From NCBI GenBank assembly GCA_015680685.1, contig MNCI01026912.1:678542-742541 (forward strand): DNA of 64,000 nt. Direction: 5' to 3'. Source of the DNA: Gnetum montanum. Its lineage: Eukaryota > Streptophyta > Gnetopsida > Gnetales > Gnetaceae. Position 1 is the stretch's first letter; every line of letters starts with the position of its first letter. The position numbers and the translations under genes are program-made. The notes below the pieces were generated by a model. The model saw nothing but the letters and a program-made list of their open reading frames with translations, searched no databases and was not told the origin of the DNA. Shown here one piece after another: positions 31,720-44,114 of this stretch.

Positions 31720-34700
31720 GGAAGAATGGTTCTGAAGACCAAGAAGCCTTGAAAGTGTTGGTGACCATTTGGGATTGCCAATGTTGGGAGCCTCCGATCT
31801 CATGACCTTGGATGTCAAGAGAAATGAAGGTGTTCCTCAAAATAAGGTTTAGGTGCTTACTAGTCTATTGGAAACACCAAGGCCCAGATACCTCCAAATA
31901 AACTTAGTGGTTATGAGACAAACTAAGTGTGAGTATGTTCTTGCTGTTGTGAATGTTGAAATACTTGGGTTCATGTAAGAAAATGTAACTGACTATCGTA
32001 AAAGAAATTTAGCTAGCTTTGTCAAATACTGCAAGTTGTTTGAGATTCCTATTTTTTCAAATCACTTAGTCTATATAGTCCCTATAATACGCTACTTGAA
32101 ACACATAAAATTTCACAAAAATGCTTGAGCACAATTCTACCAATCTCCTCCTAGTTTCTCCTAGAGAGAAAATTCCACAAACAAACTAAAAATAGAGTGA
32201 GGTTCAATGGATTTGAGAAAGAGAGAAAAAAAAAAGGAAAGAAGATTTGTGTAAATCTCAAACATTTAGGCAATATAAATTAAACATGATGAAACACTTC
32301 GCAATAAAGCTATTCCAATTTAATCTAAGTATTACAAATTGCCCAAACCTTCTAACCTCAACAAGAAAATTCATAAAAAATAATCTTATTCATTACCAAA
32401 ATGCTTTGTAAACCATAGGTACAAGCTTATGCTTGGCTAGCCAATAGTTGTCAAGAATTGAAAACACTAGAACTAATAGAAAAATTTGAAAATTTTTAAA
32501 ATTAGAATTCTAAGGCAATAAACTTTAGAAAAATGAAGCTATTTCAAATAAGTTAAAGTGTCAAAGACTCTCTAGGTCATCTAAACTCAAATAGGAAATT
32601 TCTATAAGACATTATTATTATATTGCTCAAGATGCTTTTCTATAACATAAGCTCTTATTTGGCAAACCTTAATAGAAGTCTAATATTGCGCAAAATGGAG
32701 CTTAAGAACAATATAGAAAATCCTTAAAAAAAATGCCAAGCACATTACTATCTAGACCATTAGCTAAATAATTAAAACAAAATGGAAAGTAAGGCACTCA
32801 TAGGATTAAAATTGAGCAGCTGAATTAATATATTTAGCAATCCATGCTTTTATGGTCTTCAATGTTGCTTCTACCAATTCTGCCTCCCTCTCTCCCCAAA
32901 TATATATATATATATATATATCTTCTCTTACTCTTGAAGCCCTTTTATAGTAGCTTAATGGTAGTTAAGGTAAATATTAAATATCTAGGGAATTTATTTA
33001 TAACTACCTTAAGAAGTTATAGCTTCTATAGGGAGTTATGAAACAATCAAGCCATAGTTGGCAAGTGTCTTCTTAGCAATTACAACATTACAAATATCAA
33101 GGAGATCTATTTATAACTTCTTTGGAAGGTTATAACTTTCATTGGAAAATTTCAATTCCCAAGGAAATTAAAGTTATATTTATCAAATGATTATAAATTT
33201 CTTCCTTTTTTAAATCTTAAACCTCTCTTTTTAAAATTACTAGTTGTGATTTGAATAAACCATAAGTTTTTGTTTGTGATGATTTGTTTTTTTTTAAATA
33301 AAATTATTATTAAGTCCAGGTGACCTTAATAAACGTGGTTTCATATTTGGTGTGCCTTATGTCAATGTTTGAGCTTTGTGGTTGTCATGCCCACTGCCAT
33401 GTTGCCTCCATTGTGCATGGTTCTTGTGTGTTCTATGTACCCTGCTTCCACTCTCGGATCTTGTTGTTGCAGTTTTGCAGGGATGGCACTCCCACTAGCA
33501 TCATCCTTGGTCTATGCACATTATTCTATGTGGTGCTACTCCAAAATGACTACCTCCATCACAAACAAGAAATTTGCAGATTCAAACCTTGCTCTAGTTC
33601 TCACAACGTTGATGCCCTATTGCCCTGTGAAGTGAAACTTGTGTGCAGGTGGTTGGAGAGGAGCTTTCATTCAAATTTCTAGTGCTAATGTGGAGAAATT
33701 GACTATGATGAATACCCTTTGCTTAGGATTCTTTAACCTACATTTTTTATTGAAATATATGATGGACGCTACTTTAGGGCTTCTTTTGATTTTGAATTTG
33801 GAACCAAATTTTTGATGCCTGTAGGTTTGGCATGCTCATTTTTGCTCTAGAACACCAATTTTGTATAGATATTCTTATGAATTGGAGGGCATATGTTCTT
33901 CTACAAGTTTTTAAAGTTTTATTTGCTTTTTGCACTTCATATTACCATGTTTTTTTTGCAGCAAGGGTTTCTCTTCTGGAATAATGATGAAGTTATTTTT
34001 TTCAAAAAATTTTGTTGAATTTTTCAATCATTGTTTAATAAGAATCTTGTTAATTTTATTTACTTTGTGTTGAAATTATGATCTTGTTCTACCAACATTC
34101 ATCAAATGTTGCTAAGCCTTTGAACTAGATATTTTCCTCTTACTTTGTTCAAAATTCATAACTCTACAACTTAATTTTCTGCCACTATTTAGAAGCCACC
34201 ATAGATTGGATATGACATTATGAATTACCATGACCATAGCATAACAATGGATCTTTATGTAATGCAATTACTTGTCAATTTTTCTAAGAAGTTATTTCCA
34301 CTTTATTTTTGGTCATTCTTTGAAACATCCAGTTTACCACTAAAACTAAAACTAATAAACTAATACAATGTAAGAACCAATGGTGATACGATTGCAATAC
34401 ACTATCTTGTAATTTCCAAGTCATTTCTCGAATTTCGCCTCTACCATTATACATATTTTTACATGGAAAAACAACAAATTCTTCATCCTTAAGCTAGAAA
34501 TACCTTACTAAGCTTTCATTAATTCCATGCCTTTGGAATTATGAACACAAACTCAAAATATGCACACCTTGAATATAAAAAGAACTTTTGAATTTTTTTC
34601 CTTTAACACCTTTCTTCATCATGCTTCTCACTATTGCCCCTTCAAATAAATAATCTAACTTTTATCTTCCAATCACCATTTAAAAGCTAAATTGGGCAAT

Positions 34701-34744
34701 TTAGTTCTCAACATTATCTCATAAAATTTGCTCCAGCAAAATGG
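31720..34744. other. about 3 kb of unrecognised DNA inside gag of element D
   Basis: The gag similarity of element D stops near 31720 and resumes near 34745. The stretch is AT-rich with short open frames (33320-33682 is the longest) that show no family motif. I found no terminal inverted repeats, no LTR pair and no clear target duplication. It could be an insertion of an unknown element or old filler DNA. Confidence 0.4.
32901..32921 (+). repeat. TA dinucleotide microsatellite
   Basis: About ten TA units, preceded by a short pyrimidine-rich stretch. Confidence 0.9.
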
Positions 34745-34916
34745 TGTAAATGTGACAATAGAAAGATGGAAGCTACAACCAATCACCCAAAGGCAAGAAT
34801 AATGACAAGCACCACGACAATGATGAACAAAAAGAATGGGGTAGGGATCAAAGAAGGGAATCTCGTAGACATTGCTTTGGTGCTAATTCTCCTTCTTCTT
34901 CATTTTTATTGTCTTC
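34745..34916 (+). pseudogene. gag fragment of element D, left of element E
   Basis: Matches the linker of A gag (14070-14215) by its order: a basic, Asn/His-rich stretch, then a Ser-rich stretch with CTTCTTCTTCATT. It ends in TCTTC (34912-34916), the left target duplication of element E, and gag continues at 44115. Confidence 0.55.
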
Positions 34917-35814
34917 TAATGAGTGGTGAGGTATCCCTACACTCAATCATACGAATAGGAGCATATACGTGTGATCTGGTCGAACTTCGTAGATGGACTA
35001 GTTATGGCATCTAGACAGTTATATGTTGATCACAGTTCACAGTCTTCCCACCTAGACTAGTATTTGCTTTGTCACATATGGTTTAGTCTAGAGTGAGGTG
35101 TATGATGTGGTTTCTACTACTATGCTAATCCTAAGGACAATAAGAGATAACTTAATTAAGCTAATGAGCAATAGGAAATAAGATCTAAGCTAGCCTAAGT
35201 GCGATAAGCATCCATCCCTAATCATTCATATGCATCTTGGAATTTGTGTACTACTTTTGGGATTACCAAGCACACATCACTCAAAGCACTACTCAGTACG
35301 CTACTGGGTTACCACGTAGTTACACTTAAAATGTTTGTGATTAAAGTGTACTCATTTAGCATTAACAATAGGAGTAGTAAATGATGATAAAAGAAATCTT
35401 AACTAAGAAAACAACAATAAATAATAAATAATTAAAACAAGTTAAAAAGCTAAGTGAATGCTGTAATGATGAAGTAATCTTTCTCTTTATTGCCAATCGT
35501 GTGCGTGTATAAGTACATCACACTTGAACAAAGGTTTCATACAATTACAAGTATCACACTGCTAACATGCACTTGGGAAAGAATTGAAAACTAAAAATTG
35601 ACTAAAGACTAACAAAAAGGATTGACTTAAAGATTGACTAAAGACTCTTTAATGGACTAACTGTTCTAATGATTTCACTGTGCACCTAAGTGTTATATTT
35701 ATAAGCTAACATAGGAATCATGATATCGTGTATATGATATTATATCCAAGTTGTGATATCATGTACTCAATACCGTGTACCTAATATCGAGGCCTGGAAA
35801 ATTACGATTCATCA
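34917..35814 (-). repeat. 3' LTR of element E
   Basis: On the minus strand it runs from TGATGAATCG (35814) to ...CTCATTA (34917; family end CTCATCA). TATA box (TATTTATA on plus) at 35696-35703. U3 carries decayed GATATC modules at 35712-35782, including GATATCGTGTATATGATATT. Its partner is 43306-44114. Confidence 0.85.
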
Positions 35815-35967
35815 TACCCCCACGGCTAAATAAAAACTTGTCCTCAAGTTAAACAAACAGTGGATAGGTATGGGATTATTGAATGACTATGGACCATTTC
35901 ATGCTACAGTGTGGGACTAGGAAAAACAAAATTTGGACACAGACACAAAATACAAAATTTGTGGAAC
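35815..35967 (-). other. polypurine tract and spacer of element E
   Basis: On the minus strand GCCGTGGGGGTA (35826-35815) directly precedes the LTR. The spacer holds the conserved 'aggtatgggattattga' phrase on plus near 35868. Confidence 0.6.
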
Positions 35968-38741
35968 TCATGTGATTCTTGATGGTGGTGGCTCCTCCAT
36001 GGGCTTCTTCCCTTTATCCTGTGCTCCAGGCTTCTGAAATAGATACCTTTGAAGGAGAACCTAAATTTTTTCTTCCTCTGTCTAAGGATCATGTGTTGTC
36101 CATGCTGATGTTCCAATGTTTGATGGAGTTGGAACTTCCCATGGACACAACAGTTGTGGGAACATTTGATTAGCTTTGACATACCATGCTGCAAATAGTC
36201 GTCGTTCCTCCTCATAGGCTCTAGCTTTATCTTTGAGTTTCTGATAATCCATAAGTCGTCGAGCCAATTCTACTGCTACATCTTTTTGACCTTGGTAGAT
36301 AGCCTTTACCATCTCTAATTCAAAGTTTGCTACCTTTAATATTTGTAATGTCTTCTTGTGTTCTACAAACTCTATCTCATATTTAGCATAGGTGGTAGCT
36401 ACCTACTTCTTGAGTTTAGTTCTCGGGCACCCTGCTATTAACATGGCCAAGTTGACATACCATAGATTTGCCAACTCCATGTACTCTGTTAGGTCCTGAA
36501 TCTATAGGTCCCAACTTTTCAATTCTGTTTGGTGGATGAAGGCATAAGTATGTAGTATGGCTCGCCAGTCAGTGTGTTGAGCACTGAAAGAATTAAGGTG
36601 GGCCTTAGCCATACGGATCTCTTTCTCAATGATTTCCTTATACATTCCCACTTGGTCACAGAAGTGTTCTTTTAACTTCTCGTGCTTTTTGGCCTCATTT
36701 TTCCACGCACTTATCTCTATAGCCATTTTTTATCTAATGACATGAACCTCCTCCATGGAGAGGGTTCTATTCTTCCTAGCCAAGCGATTCATGTCTTAGT
36801 TAATCGAAACTAGTTCTCGCATTTTTTGTAAACTTTCTTTGAGAACATTCTTTTGTTTCTCAACTATGGTCAACCGAAGACTTTCAACAAGAAGTAATTT
36901 ATTTTCTTTTTGTAAGGCCTTGAGAGCTTTAGTATGTGCATATGTATGAGCTTGTGCCTTTGAAGCATCCCAATTAGCCTTCTCTTTTTCCATTGCCACC
37001 CTTTTATTTTCTTCCATTAATTTTTTTAGTTGCTTGATTCTGAAAATGTCTAGTTGGTCGACTACGATAAATTGGAAAGGATCCCATCATTTAGCTTGTA
37101 GGGCACCGAGCTTCTCATGCAATCTTTACAAATCTTCTTCCATGTGCTTGGCCTTAACTTTAGTCATGACCAATTTTCCTTTGGTGGAAATGAAGTCTGA
37201 TTGTGCTGTAGTGACATCCTAGGGAATGTCAAACAAAGACTTCATTACTTGTCCCATTTGCAGCAAGCAATCCAAAGCATCCTCATGTTCCGCAGGAGTC
37301 ATTGAGGGACTAGCCAAAGCTTGAGCATCACGTGCTCCTATGAAATTTACCAGTGGCACAACAAGAATGTTAAACAATTCTTTGATGTGGTCTGCAACCA
37401 CCTCTACTATGCCTATTACATCATGGTATTGCATGGCCACCATCGTGGCTCCTTCACCAGTTTCCAACCTAACTTGGAAAGATGCGGCATTCCTAGAGAT
37501 CTGTTGAGACCACTGGGACTCTCCTCTTTAAATCAATGAAATTTGTCCACTTGTAGGGTTAGTCGAACAGTGGGTTGTACAACATCATCAATGACCTAGA
37601 ATAAGTTTTTGGCATCATGGCTTCTTAAACTGATAATCTCAGTGATTATTTGGAGATGGCTGATAGACAATTGATAGTCTTGTTGTGGTGGTGGCAATTG
37701 CTGGACTCGCTAGCTTGTGGGCTGTGTTCTAGGCCTTGCTTCCTATTGTTGGCTAGGTCTTACCATTTGAGGCGTAGTGGGCCTAACCATTTGCTCTTCC
37801 TCTTGTTCTAATTGCTCACCAGCATCTTTCCTAGGCGCTGATGGTTTGAGTAGTTCAGCATATGAAGCATTTTGGGCTTTGCTATGAACATCATTTGTGT
37901 AGTCCAAGATCTCAGCATGTTTGCACAGCTTCTTGATAAGACAAGGGAATGGCAAAGTAAGCTTCCATGTCTTCCTTTCTTCAAATCACCTTAATATCTT
38001 CATTCGATATAGATGGGGCAGATTTGCATTAAATTTTTCCATCAAAATTGCACTACCTCGTGCTGCATAAGTAGATAATCTATTTAATCCTTTGGTGGGG
38101 AAAAGGTGATAAGTGCCAATCTTAAAGTAGATCCTCTCCTCTAGGGTCAATTCTCCATAAACTTTATTCTTCTTGTTGTAGGCCCATTTCAACTATGATT
38201 TCCTTGCATCTACGTCTAAGCGAGTGGAGAAATGAGCAACTTTTGATCCCTTGTTTAGAAGATTTAGGACCTCTGCAATGGCCTTTGCCAAAAAATCAAT
38301 GGAGACACCACTTACATTGGCCATGGTGCCTTCCTCCTTGCCATGCCAAAATTGATACGTTTTACCCCAATACTAATCACTGCCCTCTGGGAAGATGGGC
38401 CATAGTGGAGATGCCCTCAGTTGAGTCTTCACTGGCTTAGGGGCAAACTCAGTGAAAGGCCCAAAATTAAGCTCCACTATCATAAATGCAAAGATGGGCT
38501 TCTCTCAAATGGCTTAGAGACATTCAAGGGACAACGTAAGATGTTGCCTTGGTTTCGGGGCTCTAAATTCACCACCTTCGACATGGCCAAATTACACTAT
38601 TGTAGGGGTTTCTTGATGAATGTTGTACGAGTGGGCCTCTTGCTCTAAATGTTCTAACTAAGGTTCTTGGCCTCTGCCTCCTCTTAGGCATTTAGTCACA
38701 CCTTGAGAATGTCCTCCTTGCTGTCCTCTTTTAGGGGCCAT
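35968..38741 (-). pseudogene. 3' ORF of element E (coiled-coil protein, broken)
   Basis: From the ATG after the 62-nt intron (MAPKR-like start) to a stop at 35968, about 924 codons, the same as in A. The N-terminal part keeps the YFKI.TYHL.PT segment (about 38130). The middle has basic and Glu-rich regions. The second half contains long helix-forming stretches without Pro or Gly (37017-36796, 36726-36502), then LLCPWEVPTPSNIG (about 36150), the C-terminal signature shared with A and C. The end PPPSRIT-stop resembles the C copy. Fewer stops than in C. It is retained although pol is lost, which suggests it matters in cis or in trans. Function unknown. Confidence 0.65.
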
Positions 38742-38803
38742 CTATAATCACACAAAGATCAATTATTAGTAAGGTTGATTAAAGAAATTCAGTTATCTCA
38801 TAC
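38742..38803 (-). other. 62-nt intron-like segment abutting the 3' ORF start, element E
   Basis: On the minus strand: donor GTAAG|GTATGAG, acceptor GATTATAG, then ATGGCC. The branch-like motif is TTACTAAT. Confidence 0.6.
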
Positions 38804-39340
38804 CTTACTCATTGCCTTTAAGAAATGTTTAAATCTTTACTTAGTGTGATTTCAGAGTTCGAAATTTTTCAAGGAACTTTCCCTAAAATTTTTAATGTTA
38901 GACTTGATCTGTTTAGGTGACCTAGATAATAATTTAGATGATTTGGGTGAAGGGAAAAAGTTAATTTTTCATGAATTTTTTTAATAGTACTTACCCCTAT
39001 GATATCCTTCGAGTGGTAGCAAATTTCAAAAAAGTTATGTGCAAATTCTACCATACCCCTCCCCCACGACAAAGTTAAACACTCTAGGTTTAATTAGGTT
39101 CAATTGGAAAAGAAATTGGAGCGTCAAAGAGTAAAATATTGATGGTTGAATTTAGACTTGCAAATAGCTAAAATTGTGGAAGAAAATTTGAACAACTCCC
39201 CCACATCAACTGTTGAAAATAACTTCTGTAGTACAAAGGGGTCCCATATATATAGTTTTTTATAGATGCGATGTCGCATACACAATATTGTGTCAGACCT
39301 GATACTGGGTACTCGATATTGTGTCCTAACCAAGATAAGG
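38804..39340 (-). promoter_or_regulatory. leader and internal promoter-like region, element E
   Basis: A TATATATA box at 39246-39254 is preceded, on the minus strand, by GATATC-like modules at 39268-39320 (plus: GATGTCGCATACACAATATTG, then GGGTACTCGATATTGTGTCC). The same element's LTR has GTACTCAATACCGTGTACC at 35762-35781. The modules of A and C differ from these. Confidence 0.5.
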
Positions 39341-40799
39341 TACTTAGTAAAATTGATGATTTTTTGAGTTTTTACAACAAAAAATGAAGGATTTGAGGTA
39401 AATTTAAAAGGTCTGGGATAATGTCAAGTAGGAATTGAGGCACCGAAAGTGTAATGAAGTGAAGTTATATAATAAAGTTCTTTGAAAAGGATGAGGAAAA
39501 AGGACATTTAATGGTTCTAAGGAACAATCAATTAAAATGATGACAAAGGAAAGAATAGATTTGACAATGGAATACTTGGAGGGTATAGAATGATGTGGTG
39601 GTGTGCAACAGGTACAAATTACAAAAGTCACACAAGTGGGTCCTCCCCAAAGCAGGTTCCAACCTATAATGCCCTTGCATAACCACATCTTAAAATGTCC
39701 ATAGGCACTAGAAGGGTTAAATGTAACCTACACTTGTGCAACAAAACACACACATGTTAAGTACCATTGCTATGAGATACGAATTCTATGCCACACAAGA
39801 CATAAGTTAGAAGTACTTGGACCATGAGATGAGATGAATTACAGAAGGGGCTATAAAGATTGGGACGTGAGGTAACCTACTTTGGGCATACTGAATCCTA
39901 AGTGCTATGCATGATTAAAGTACCATTAGCCTTTTGCTCCAAGATCAAAACCAAGTCCATACCTCTGATCAGTGACATTGCATTGTTTCATCCCAATGAT
40001 AGACAACCATAAGAGCATCATGGCAATAAGGTGTACGAACACTTGGTGTTTTGTGCAAGGGAGGAGTGATTCAAATTTGTTTACAACACATTTTTCTTGT
40101 GCTTTTCTTTTCTACTTCATTTCTTTCTTTTCTCCTTGGCTTCTTTCTTCTTTTGGCTTTCTTCTTATTTTTCTCTTCTCTTCTTCCTTTTTTTTCTTCT
40201 TCTAGCCACTTTTGCACTTGGTCTTTCCCAAAGGTGATCCAGAGAAGCTGCCAACCTTCAAGTATGGGTGCATGTCTTTCTAGTAGGACCCTCCAAAATA
40301 GCATTGAGTTCCTTTATTAAGTGCCTTTATTACAACTCTTACTCCCATTGTTCATTAGATCTACAAGGATCTTAGTACAACTAAGCTGCATGATAGCACA
40401 TATAGATGTCACCAAAGAGAATTCACAAGTCCCCTTGATGTCACACCCTTGCCATTTCGTCTTAGTCTGTCACTCTTCGCTCTAGGCATAATGAGTACAA
40501 AGTTACTTTAAGTTTTGATGATAATAAGAATAGTATCATACCCAAAGTAAGAACCTCTTATTAATAGAATGGGTGGGTGGATATTGTGGGCTCATTATCC
40601 AAATAATTAGTCACCTGTGACTTGATAACATAGAACAATGCCTTAACCGACTAGTTACATGAGTATTTTATTCACAGATGAGATTACCCACAAAAAGATA
40701 ACATGACAAATTGAAAAACGAGAAATTAGAAAACAAAAAATTGAAAAATAAAAAATTGTAAAACCAAAGAAAAGGAAAAATAGTTACTAATTTTGCTTG
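39341..40799 (-). other. 3' noncoding region of element E
   Basis: Contains the conserved box (plus 39632-39677: CACAAGTGGGTCCTCC..AAGCAGG, then ATAATGCCCTTGCATAACC). An A/T-rich homopolymeric stretch follows near 40700-40780, as in A and H just after pol. A pyrimidine-rich block at 40085-40205 produces open frames on both strands that are compositional. Confidence 0.55.
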
Positions 40800-43171
40800 T
40801 TAGAATGGGGGGTATCCACCATGACTAAACCTTTGATCATGGCGAGAATTAATAAGTTGAAAGTTAGGATCCATGGATATTGGAAATATTGGGGTTTGGT
40901 CATATCCAAACCACTGGGTGTCTTTTGGTGTAGTGGAAAGAACGTACCCAAATTGGGGTTCACATGATTAAAGTAGGCATAGTAACCCACTATGGCACTT
41001 GTGACAATAAGACGATATGCAAGGATCGATACATCTTCCCATGTTGTTAGATTTATTGGGCCACATGGTTGTTGGAATATTAATTGGTGGCCTGGATGAG
41101 GTAATAGGAGGCGTTGAGTTTGAAGAGGAAGGTGCATCATAGTGTTGGGCTTGTGCTGAGTTGGAGGATGCAGTGGTTTTAGAATTGTATTGTCTTTTCC
41201 TATGGCCATGCCTAAAAAAAGGATGCTTTCAACGTTGTGGAGAACTTCCACTACTGTTGATAGTAGCAACACAAGTAATGTTCGTTGGTTGATGCTGTGG
41301 TGCAAAACCTTTAGGTACAATTGATGGCGATGTAGAAGGAGGTGAAGGATGAGAATATTGAGAGTAAGAAGGAGTGTAAGGAACATGAGGTGATGACCCC
41401 GTAGGAGGGGACATGGGTTGATGATACTTGGGAGAGTGATAATGATGAGGTGAAGTAGAGGATGTTGATCCATTTTGAGAAACAAGGTGTTAAACATAAT
41501 AAGCACTTGGTTTTGAGTGATATGAAGGATGTGGCTAGTTTGGTGATGGCCTACCCCATGATTGAGGGTTTTGCCACTGTAGTTTAGCATAGTACTTCTG
41601 TACAAAATCTGGATGTAGCATTCTTTCCCAATGCTCATGTAGATGTAACAAGATGGGGCATTGGCCATTGGGGTGATCATATAGAAAAACATTACATTGA
41701 TACTTATGATTTGTGGTTGAGCCCCTATCCTAATTTTCTTCAACCCTTATTTTCAATTGTTGAATGGTGTTTTGTCCCGTTTCTAGGTTTGGTATCCTCT
41801 ATTTGTTTTGGTTGTTAAAGTTATCTTGTGTGGGTCTTCCTCTAATAATGTCTGCATATCCTCAACATTTTTCATGCACCCACTTTGTCATCTTGTTGAT
41901 CTTTTCCCTGATTTCATCTAGTGATTTTAGTATTGGCAAAGATGGGGATGATTTCATCTCCTTGAAGTGAGTTGTTTCCTCCTCTTCATGATTATGAACG
42001 TTTGTTATTTCAAGAGTTTGGTCCTATTGAGACTTTTCAACATTCTCCCATTTGGCTATTTCTCCTTCTTCTCTTGCTACTTTCTTAATAAGCTCTTGGA
42101 ATTGATGGATTTGTAGTTCATATAGTTGACCTGAGGCATACATCCCTAGGGTCTCCCTCATTTTGTTATGGAGCCCATCCATGATGTGACACATTAGCCT
42201 TTCCTCAGAGAACCCATGGCTTGGGCATTTTTTTAACAAAGAGTAATATATTTCTAAGGCCATGTTCAAGGGCTCATGTTGCCCTTGTTTCCACTCTTGG
42301 ATTTGTCTCATCAAGGTTGACACTCTTGCACAGGTTTGATATCTTTTGTTGAAGAGTTTTACCATTGTAGGACAATGGTGAATTGAATTGTAGACCAACA
42401 AAAAATTGAATTGTAGGCCAACAACGAATTGAATTTCATTGAAGACCTATACCACACTTTTGCGTGGCCCACGAGTGTCATAGGGAAGAGCCTAAGCCTT
42501 TGCCACCCATTCTCAATGTTGTTCCATACATAGGCATCATAGAAGGTTTGTAAATGATGTTGCAGATCTAAATCATAGCCTTCTAAGAAGTTAGGAAAGT
42601 TGTTTAAATCAAGCCTAGGTAGATGACTTTCCTTGCGATGCCTGTGGGATATCTAAATGGCCTTTGTTATATGCATAAGGCTTTTAGTGGCTAGTATGGA
42701 TTCATCATCACTAAATAGGTTGTGAGTTCATAAGTTGGGATGATGTTATCTATGTTCATGTTGGCATTCTTGATTTTGCCTATGGATTTGATGTTTATTT
42801 CTATGCTAATCCCTTAAGGAATAGTCATCTGTGTCACGCCTTGACATTGAAAGAGCAAAGAAAGAGAGGGAACTGGAAGACTCGTCATGAATCTTGTAAG
42901 TTTCCCAATCATCCCCTGCTATACTCTTGCTAACCATTAAGAAGGTCCTAAGCCTTACAGGCCTCCTTATTCTAGGGGATGTCCCATCTTCACTAAAGGT
43001 GTCTAAGTTGGATGACAAAATTCTTTGAGTATCGTTGGTGTGTCTATGAACATATGAAACTCTTGCATAAGATTGAGTACTCCAAACTTCTTATTCATCA
43101 TAAATTTTGTTGGTTCTCCAATGAATTGCCTTGCTAGATGTTGCATTATCATTATCTTGTGAAAGAGACAT
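40800..43171 (-). pseudogene. gag: gag of element E
   Basis: Starts MSLSQDNDN at 43171, about 115 nt after the PBS, and ends GGYPPF-stop at 40800. The capsid-like part (42640-42030) includes LDLNNFPNFLEGYDLDL, LVGHAKVWYRS and ETLGMYASGQLYEL and aligns with A and D. The knuckle (41695-41660) is altered: CNVFLYDHPNGQC has lost its second Cys. A Ser/Pro/His-rich tail follows, with QWFGYDQ near the end. There are some stops and a frameshift near 42400. A 318-codon open frame at 40787-41743 is largely in a different frame. The end falls on a sequence like the post-pol motif of the other elements, marking the pol deletion. Confidence 0.75.
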
Positions 43172-43285
43172 TGTCGTGAATTGTGTGTGACTTAATTGAA
43201 TTTATTTTCTTTCTCTGAAAGATATATCGTTAATACCTTGTTACAGTGATCTTGTTTGATATAACTAATCTAGATAACTAGCACC

Positions 43286-43305
43286 ATCCCCAACAATAGT
43301 GCCAA
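43286..43305 (-). other. primer-binding site of element E
   Basis: On the minus strand TTGGCACTATTGTTGGGGAT directly follows the 5' LTR. It is the least altered tRNA-Asp-type site in the window. Confidence 0.75.
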
Positions 43306-44114
43306 TGATGAGCGGTGAGGTACCCCTACTCTCAACCATAAAAATACAAGCGTATACGCGTAATCCAGTCGAACTCCATAGATGGACTAGTTGTGGCACC
43401 TAGATAGTTATATGTTGATTGCAGTTTGCTGTCTTCCCACCTAGACTAGTATTTGCTTTGTCACGTATGATTTTGTCTAGAGTNGTAATAGGAAATAAGA
43501 TCTAAGCTAGCCTAAGTGAGATGAGCATCCATCCCTAATCATCCATATGCATCTTGGACTTTGTGTACTACTTCTGGGATTACCAAGTGCACATCACTCA
43601 AAGCACTACTTGGTACGCTACTAAGTTACCATGTAATTACACTTAAATGTTCATGATTAAAGCGTACTCATTCAACATTAACAATAGAAGTAGTAAATAA
43701 TGATAAAAGAAATATTAACTAAGAAAACAACAATAAATAATAAATAATCAAAAAAAAATTAAAAGCTAAGTGAATGTTGTAATGATGGAGTAATCTTGAA
43801 CTTTATTGTTGATTATGTGTGTGTCCAAGTACATCACACTCGAACAAAGGTTCTGTACAATTACAAGCATCACACTGTGGGCATGCACTTGGGAAAGAAT
43901 TGAAAACTAAAAATTGACTAAAGACTAACAAAAATGACTGACTCAAAGACTGACCAAAGACTCTCTAATGGACTAACTATTCTAATGATCTTGTTATGCG
44001 CCTGAGTGCTATATTTATAAGCTAACACAGGAATCACTATCATGTATATGATATCATATTCAGGCTATGATATTGCGTACCTGATATTGAGGCCTGGCAA
44101 ATCGTGATTCATCA
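43306..44114 (-). repeat. 5' LTR of element E, with an unresolved base
   Basis: Pairs with 34917-35814. At 43484 there is a single N where the other LTR has 73 bases (35095-35167). TATA box (TATTTATA on plus) at 44012-44019. The outer end TGATGAATCACG abuts TCTTC, the right target duplication. Confidence 0.85.

Larger units (their letters stand above)
34917..44114 (-). mobile_element. element E: gag-only non-autonomous Athila-like element, 9.2 kb
   Basis: Two minus-strand LTRs (34917-35814 and 43306-44114) flanked by a perfect 5-bp duplication, TCTTC at 34912-34916 and 44115-44119. Internal order on the minus strand: PBS, gag, noncoding DNA, internal promoter-like region, 62-nt intron, 3' ORF, PPT. 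Protease, RT, RNase H and integrase are absent: gag ends in a stop at 40800 and noncoding 3' DNA follows directly. The element would depend on another for enzymes. The LTRs differ at roughly a tenth of positions in the first 170 bp, mostly transitions. Confidence 0.85.

Noticed and set aside
33320-33682. 120-codon Cys-rich open frame (plus)
   Set aside because: No family motif, overlapped by another open frame, and no supporting promoter or splice signals.
40071-40320. Phe/Ser- and Lys/Glu-rich open frames on both strands
   Set aside because: Produced by a pyrimidine-rich tract in the 3' noncoding region of element E.
40787-41743. Longest open frame of the window (318 codons, minus)
   Set aside because: Mostly a shadow: the knuckle and Pro/Ser-rich gag tail of element E read in another frame (knuckle at 41695-41660, PPTGSSPHVPY near 41400).
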